Below, one piece after another: positions 61,741 to 64,000 of a stretch of 64,000 nt of DNA. Position 1 is the first letter of the stretch, and each line of letters opens with the position of its first letter. The translations under genes were made by a program, and so were the position numbers. Origin of the DNA: CALRWV02 sp943371965. Lineage in GTDB: Bacteria; Bacteroidota; JABWAT01. The stretch covers positions 310,001 through 374,000 of the forward strand of contig CALRWV020000001.1 of NCBI GenBank assembly GCA_943371965.1, in the 5' to 3' direction. Under the pieces are notes generated by a model. The model made no database searches, was not told the origin of the DNA, and saw only the letters and a list, made by a program, of their open reading frames with translations.

Positions 61741-62718
61741 ATGAATAAACTGATCAAAATAATTGGAATAATTGTTGGAATTGTCGTTGTGGTAATTCTT
61801 GGAGGAGTTACTTATTTATACACAGCATTTCCCAAATATTCAGAAGCCCGTGACCTGAAAGTTGAAATAACTCCGGCTCGTGTTGAACGCGGGAAATATT
61901 TGGCAGAAAAAGTAATGTTATGCAAATCATGTCACTCTGCCAGAGATTTTAAATTGTACGCAGGTCCAATTCCGGAAGGAAAAGAATTTGCGGGTGGTGA
62001 AGAATTCAAAGATGTTTTCGGAACACTTTATTCTGCAAATTTGACTCCGGCAGGAATCGGTGAGTTTTCAGATGGAGAGTTATTCAGAACAATAACAGAA
62101 GGTGTCAGACATGACGGTTCTCCAATGTTTCCTGTAATGCCGTATCCGTTATTTTCGACTTTTTCGGAAGAAGATATTTACTCGGTTATTGCTTATTTGA
62201 GAACATTGGCACCTATTGAAAATTCAGTTCCAAAAACAGAATTGAAATTTCCATTCAATCTGATTGTCAGAACAATTCCCAAACCTTATGTTTCACAACC
62301 GGAAGCTGATACAAGCACACCTGAAAAACGCGGTAAATTTGTCTCTCAGGCTTGTGTTTACTGCCATACACCGGTTGATGATAAAGGACAGCAATTAGCA
62401 GGAATGGTTGCTGCCGGTGGATTGAAATTCTGGATGCCAAACGGAAAAGTTCTGAAATCAGTTAACATTACTCCAGATGACGAAACAGGTTTGGGAAAAT
62501 GGACTCAGGAACAATTCATTGAGCGTTTCAAGTCATTTGATAAACCGGAAATCAGTAAAATTTACATGGAAAATAACACAACCAATACAGTGATGCCTTG
62601 GCATGAATTATCCAAATTGGATTCAACTGATTTGGCATCAATTTACAGTTTTCTTAGAACACTTCCAGCTGTAAGCAATAAAGTTGAAAGATTCACAGAA
62701 GAAACCTGGGCTGAATAA
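61741..62718 (+). CDS. Membrane-anchored diheme cytochrome c
   Basis: 325 residues. N-terminal membrane anchor (about 7-28) followed by two class I cytochrome c domains with CKSCH (61-65) and CVYCH (205-209). Met ligand candidates lie in SPMFPVMPY and VMPWHEL. It carries electrons in the periplasm; partners are not encoded nearby. The ATG at 61741 has a ggggggat ribosome site, and a TATTTTTG box at 61703-61710 fits the -7 promoter element. An upstream in-frame extension is rejected. Confidence 0.9.
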   Translation: MNKLIKIIGIIVGIVVVVILGGVTYLYTAFPKYSEARDLKVEITPARVERGKYLAEKVMLCKSCHSARDFKLYAGPIPEGKEFAGGEEFKDVFGTLYSANLTPAGIGEFSDGELFRTITEGVRHDGSPMFPVMPYPLFSTFSEEDIYSVIAYLRTLAPIENSVPKTELKFPFNLIVRTIPKPYVSQPEADTSTPEKRGKFVSQACVYCHTPVDDKGQQLAGMVAAGGLKFWMPNGKVLKSVNITPDDETGLGKWTQEQFIERFKSFDKPEISKIYMENNTTNTVMPWHELSKLDSTDLASIYSFLRTLPAVSNKVERFTEETWAE

Positions 62719-62722
62719 ACAA

Positions 62723-62745
62723 GAGGGAAAAATCATTTTTCCCTC
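62723..62745 (+). terminator. Rho-independent terminator after the cytochrome gene
   Basis: Perfect 10-base stem gagggaaaaa/tttttccctc with a 3-base loop, 5 bases past the stop. Confidence 0.85.
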
Positions 62746-62871
62746 AACTCCATAATTCCTGAAATTCCAAATTGGCGGAAAGAGATTAACTTTCCGCTAA
62801 TTTCACTTCTGATTTTTCAAATCATCCAATTTTAAAGTAAATTCGCATGTTAAATGTGAAAGGATGATATT

Positions 62872-64000
62872 ATGCCAGTTTTAATGAGTTTCGATCCGAC
62901 AGATTCCGACCTTCTCAATTTTCTACATTCCTTTCCTCCATTCAAGAAATTACCCGAAAATGATGTCAAATCTTTGGCTTTGACTTTCAAAAAATATAAA
63001 TACAACGCCGGTGAATTGATTTTCAACCAGAATGATACCGGAGATGACGCTTATTTTATTGAATCAGGCAAATTATCTTTTGAAATATTGGGACGTTCAG
63101 TCAAATATTACCAGCGCGGTGATATGTTTGGCGAACTTGCGCTTTTGGATACCAGAGTCAGACAATGTACCATGCGGGTTATGGAAGATACGGTTGTTTA
63201 TTTGATCAACAGAACTGATCTGAAAAACGAGACACTTGTCAATCCGAAAACGTACGGAAATTTTTATCTGCAGCTTGCAAAACTGATAACTTCCGTTCAG
63301 CGCGAAGAAGAAACCATTTACCGCGAAATGGATGTTTTACTGATTCAGGATGGCGGTTGTGCTCCCGGTTATAATTCCGTTACCGCATTTATCAACCAAT
63401 ATCTGGAACAGGCCGGATACCGGATTTTCATTGCTGCGGAAGGATTCAAATCACTTGTCAGCGGGACGACAGACGATTTCAGACATTTGATTTACAACCG
63501 GAATTTATACCGTGAATTTGATAAAGTCAGAAATGTTATGTTTTCTCCACCGCTCCGTGAAGCACGTGGAGCTGACTTCAGAACAGAACGTTACAAAGAA
63601 TTCAAGGAACTTGAAAATCAGAAAAAAGCTGCAAAAACCATTATCGACAGGAAAGTAAAAATTCTGATCGGAATCGGTGGAAATGGAACGTTGGCTGGAA
63701 TGAAATCTCTGGCAAAACTGCTTCCTTCCCACATTCAGATATTCTTTATTCCCGTTACCATTGACTCTGATGTAAAAGGAACGGAATGTATCGGAGAACA
63801 TACCGGTGTAGATATGGGTTCGGAAAAAATTCAGTGTTACATGGCTGATGCAAGAACCCATCACCGCTGTTATATTATTGAAATGATGGGCGCAGAAGGT
63901 GGATATCACGCACTTCATTCCTGTCTTGGCGCGGGTGCTCATTTGGCAGTTCTTCCTTCATCCGATTATGACCCTAAAGCTGTTGCAGAAGCCTTGAAAT
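62872..64000 (+). CDS. Cyclic-nucleotide-binding domain fused to 6-phosphofructokinase, partial (3' end beyond window)
   Basis: 376 codons are visible and no stop is reached. Residues 1-125 are a cNMP-binding beta-roll with the phosphate cassette FGELALLDTRVRQCT (86-100). From about 154 a PFK fold begins: DGGCAPGYNSV (160-170), GGNGT (269-273), PVTIDSDVKGTE (294-305, catalytic D298/D300) and THHRCYIIEMMGAEGGY (329-345). PFK phosphorylates fructose 6-phosphate. The usual GGDG(S/T) reads GGNGT here, an Asp-to-Asn change at the Mg/nucleotide site. Ribosome site AAAGGATG. Cyclic nucleotide control of glycolysis is the simplest reading. Confidence 0.85.
   Translation, partial: MPVLMSFDPTDSDLLNFLHSFPPFKKLPENDVKSLALTFKKYKYNAGELIFNQNDTGDDAYFIESGKLSFEILGRSVKYYQRGDMFGELALLDTRVRQCTMRVMEDTVVYLINRTDLKNETLVNPKTYGNFYLQLAKLITSVQREEETIYREMDVLLIQDGGCAPGYNSVTAFINQYLEQAGYRIFIAAEGFKSLVSGTTDDFRHLIYNRNLYREFDKVRNVMFSPPLREARGADFRTERYKEFKELENQKKAAKTIIDRKVKILIGIGGNGTLAGMKSLAKLLPSHIQIFFIPVTIDSDVKGTECIGEHTGVDMGSEKIQCYMADARTHHRCYIIEMMGAEGGYHALHSCLGAGAHLAVLPSSDYDPKAVAEALK

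Noticed and set aside
63505..63942. A 145-codon minus-strand ORF near the right edge
   Set aside because: It is antisense to the strongly supported phosphofructokinase frame and matches no family.

Overview
The window is AT-rich bacterial DNA. Four secreted proteins end in the type IX secretion (T9SS) sorting domain with the NYPNPFNP motif (genes at 2150, 19671, 22245 and 58035). Several upstream regions carry a TATCTTTG or TATTTTTG box, like the TAnnTTTG -7 element of Bacteroidota-type promoters. Together these suggest the Ignavibacteriota/Bacteroidota (FCB) side of the tree. That placement is inference, because no rRNA or tRNA was seen.

Layout. 1-4.6 kb: end of a surface-polysaccharide locus (flippase cut by the window edge, small glycosyltransferase), a T9SS-exported beta-propeller protein, a decayed copy of the glycosyltransferase 3' end, and a Phd/RelE-type toxin-antitoxin pair. 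4.6-14.2 kb: aconitase, a MerR regulator coupled to a SulP anion transporter, an M16 peptidase and a class IV aminotransferase. 14.3-23.7 kb, all on the plus strand: propeller sensor kinase and LuxR-type response regulator, two small ORFs, a beta-helix protein and two T9SS proteins with nearly identical C-termini. 24.2-31.2 kb, minus strand: cobalamin-dependent MetH, a VapBC-like pair, two GNAT acetyltransferases (one AAC(3)-I-like), an M24-fold protein and a Crp/Fnr regulator.

31.3-40.3 kb looks accessory and is AT-richer (two sampled 60-base rows have 17 and 20 G+C, against 29 in a row of the neighbouring M24 gene). It holds a three-gene cluster: DUF262 (DGxQR NTPase-like), a HEPN RNase-like protein, and a GHKL ATPase with a C-terminal PD-(D/E)XK-like motif. 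This is the best candidate for a new defence system in the window. Beyond it lie a propeller lipoprotein, an alpha/beta hydrolase and a TlpA-like thioredoxin. These three sit between a four-repeat secreted protein and a decayed copy of that protein's own 3' end. 40.6-47.4 kb: M28 and M14 exported peptidases, a small cysteine-bearing secreted protein and an unusual CPBP protease fused to two left-handed beta-helix domains.

47.4-54.4 kb is a second defence-type island: a translationally coupled toxin-like / XRE regulator / SecB-like triad, matching the gene order of toxin-antitoxin-chaperone modules, next to a complete type I restriction-modification system (hsdR-hsdM-hsdS). 54.8-64 kb returns to core-type genes: ClpP, a dipeptidyl-peptidase III-like lipoprotein, a T9SS-exported GH13 amylase, an M48 protease, a diheme cytochrome c, and a cyclic-nucleotide-binding domain fused to phosphofructokinase that runs off the right edge.

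Intergenic DNA is crowded with dispersed palindromic repeats of several families. One copy lies inside a T9SS gene and is translated. Twice, a duplicated gene 3' end flanks apparent cargo genes.
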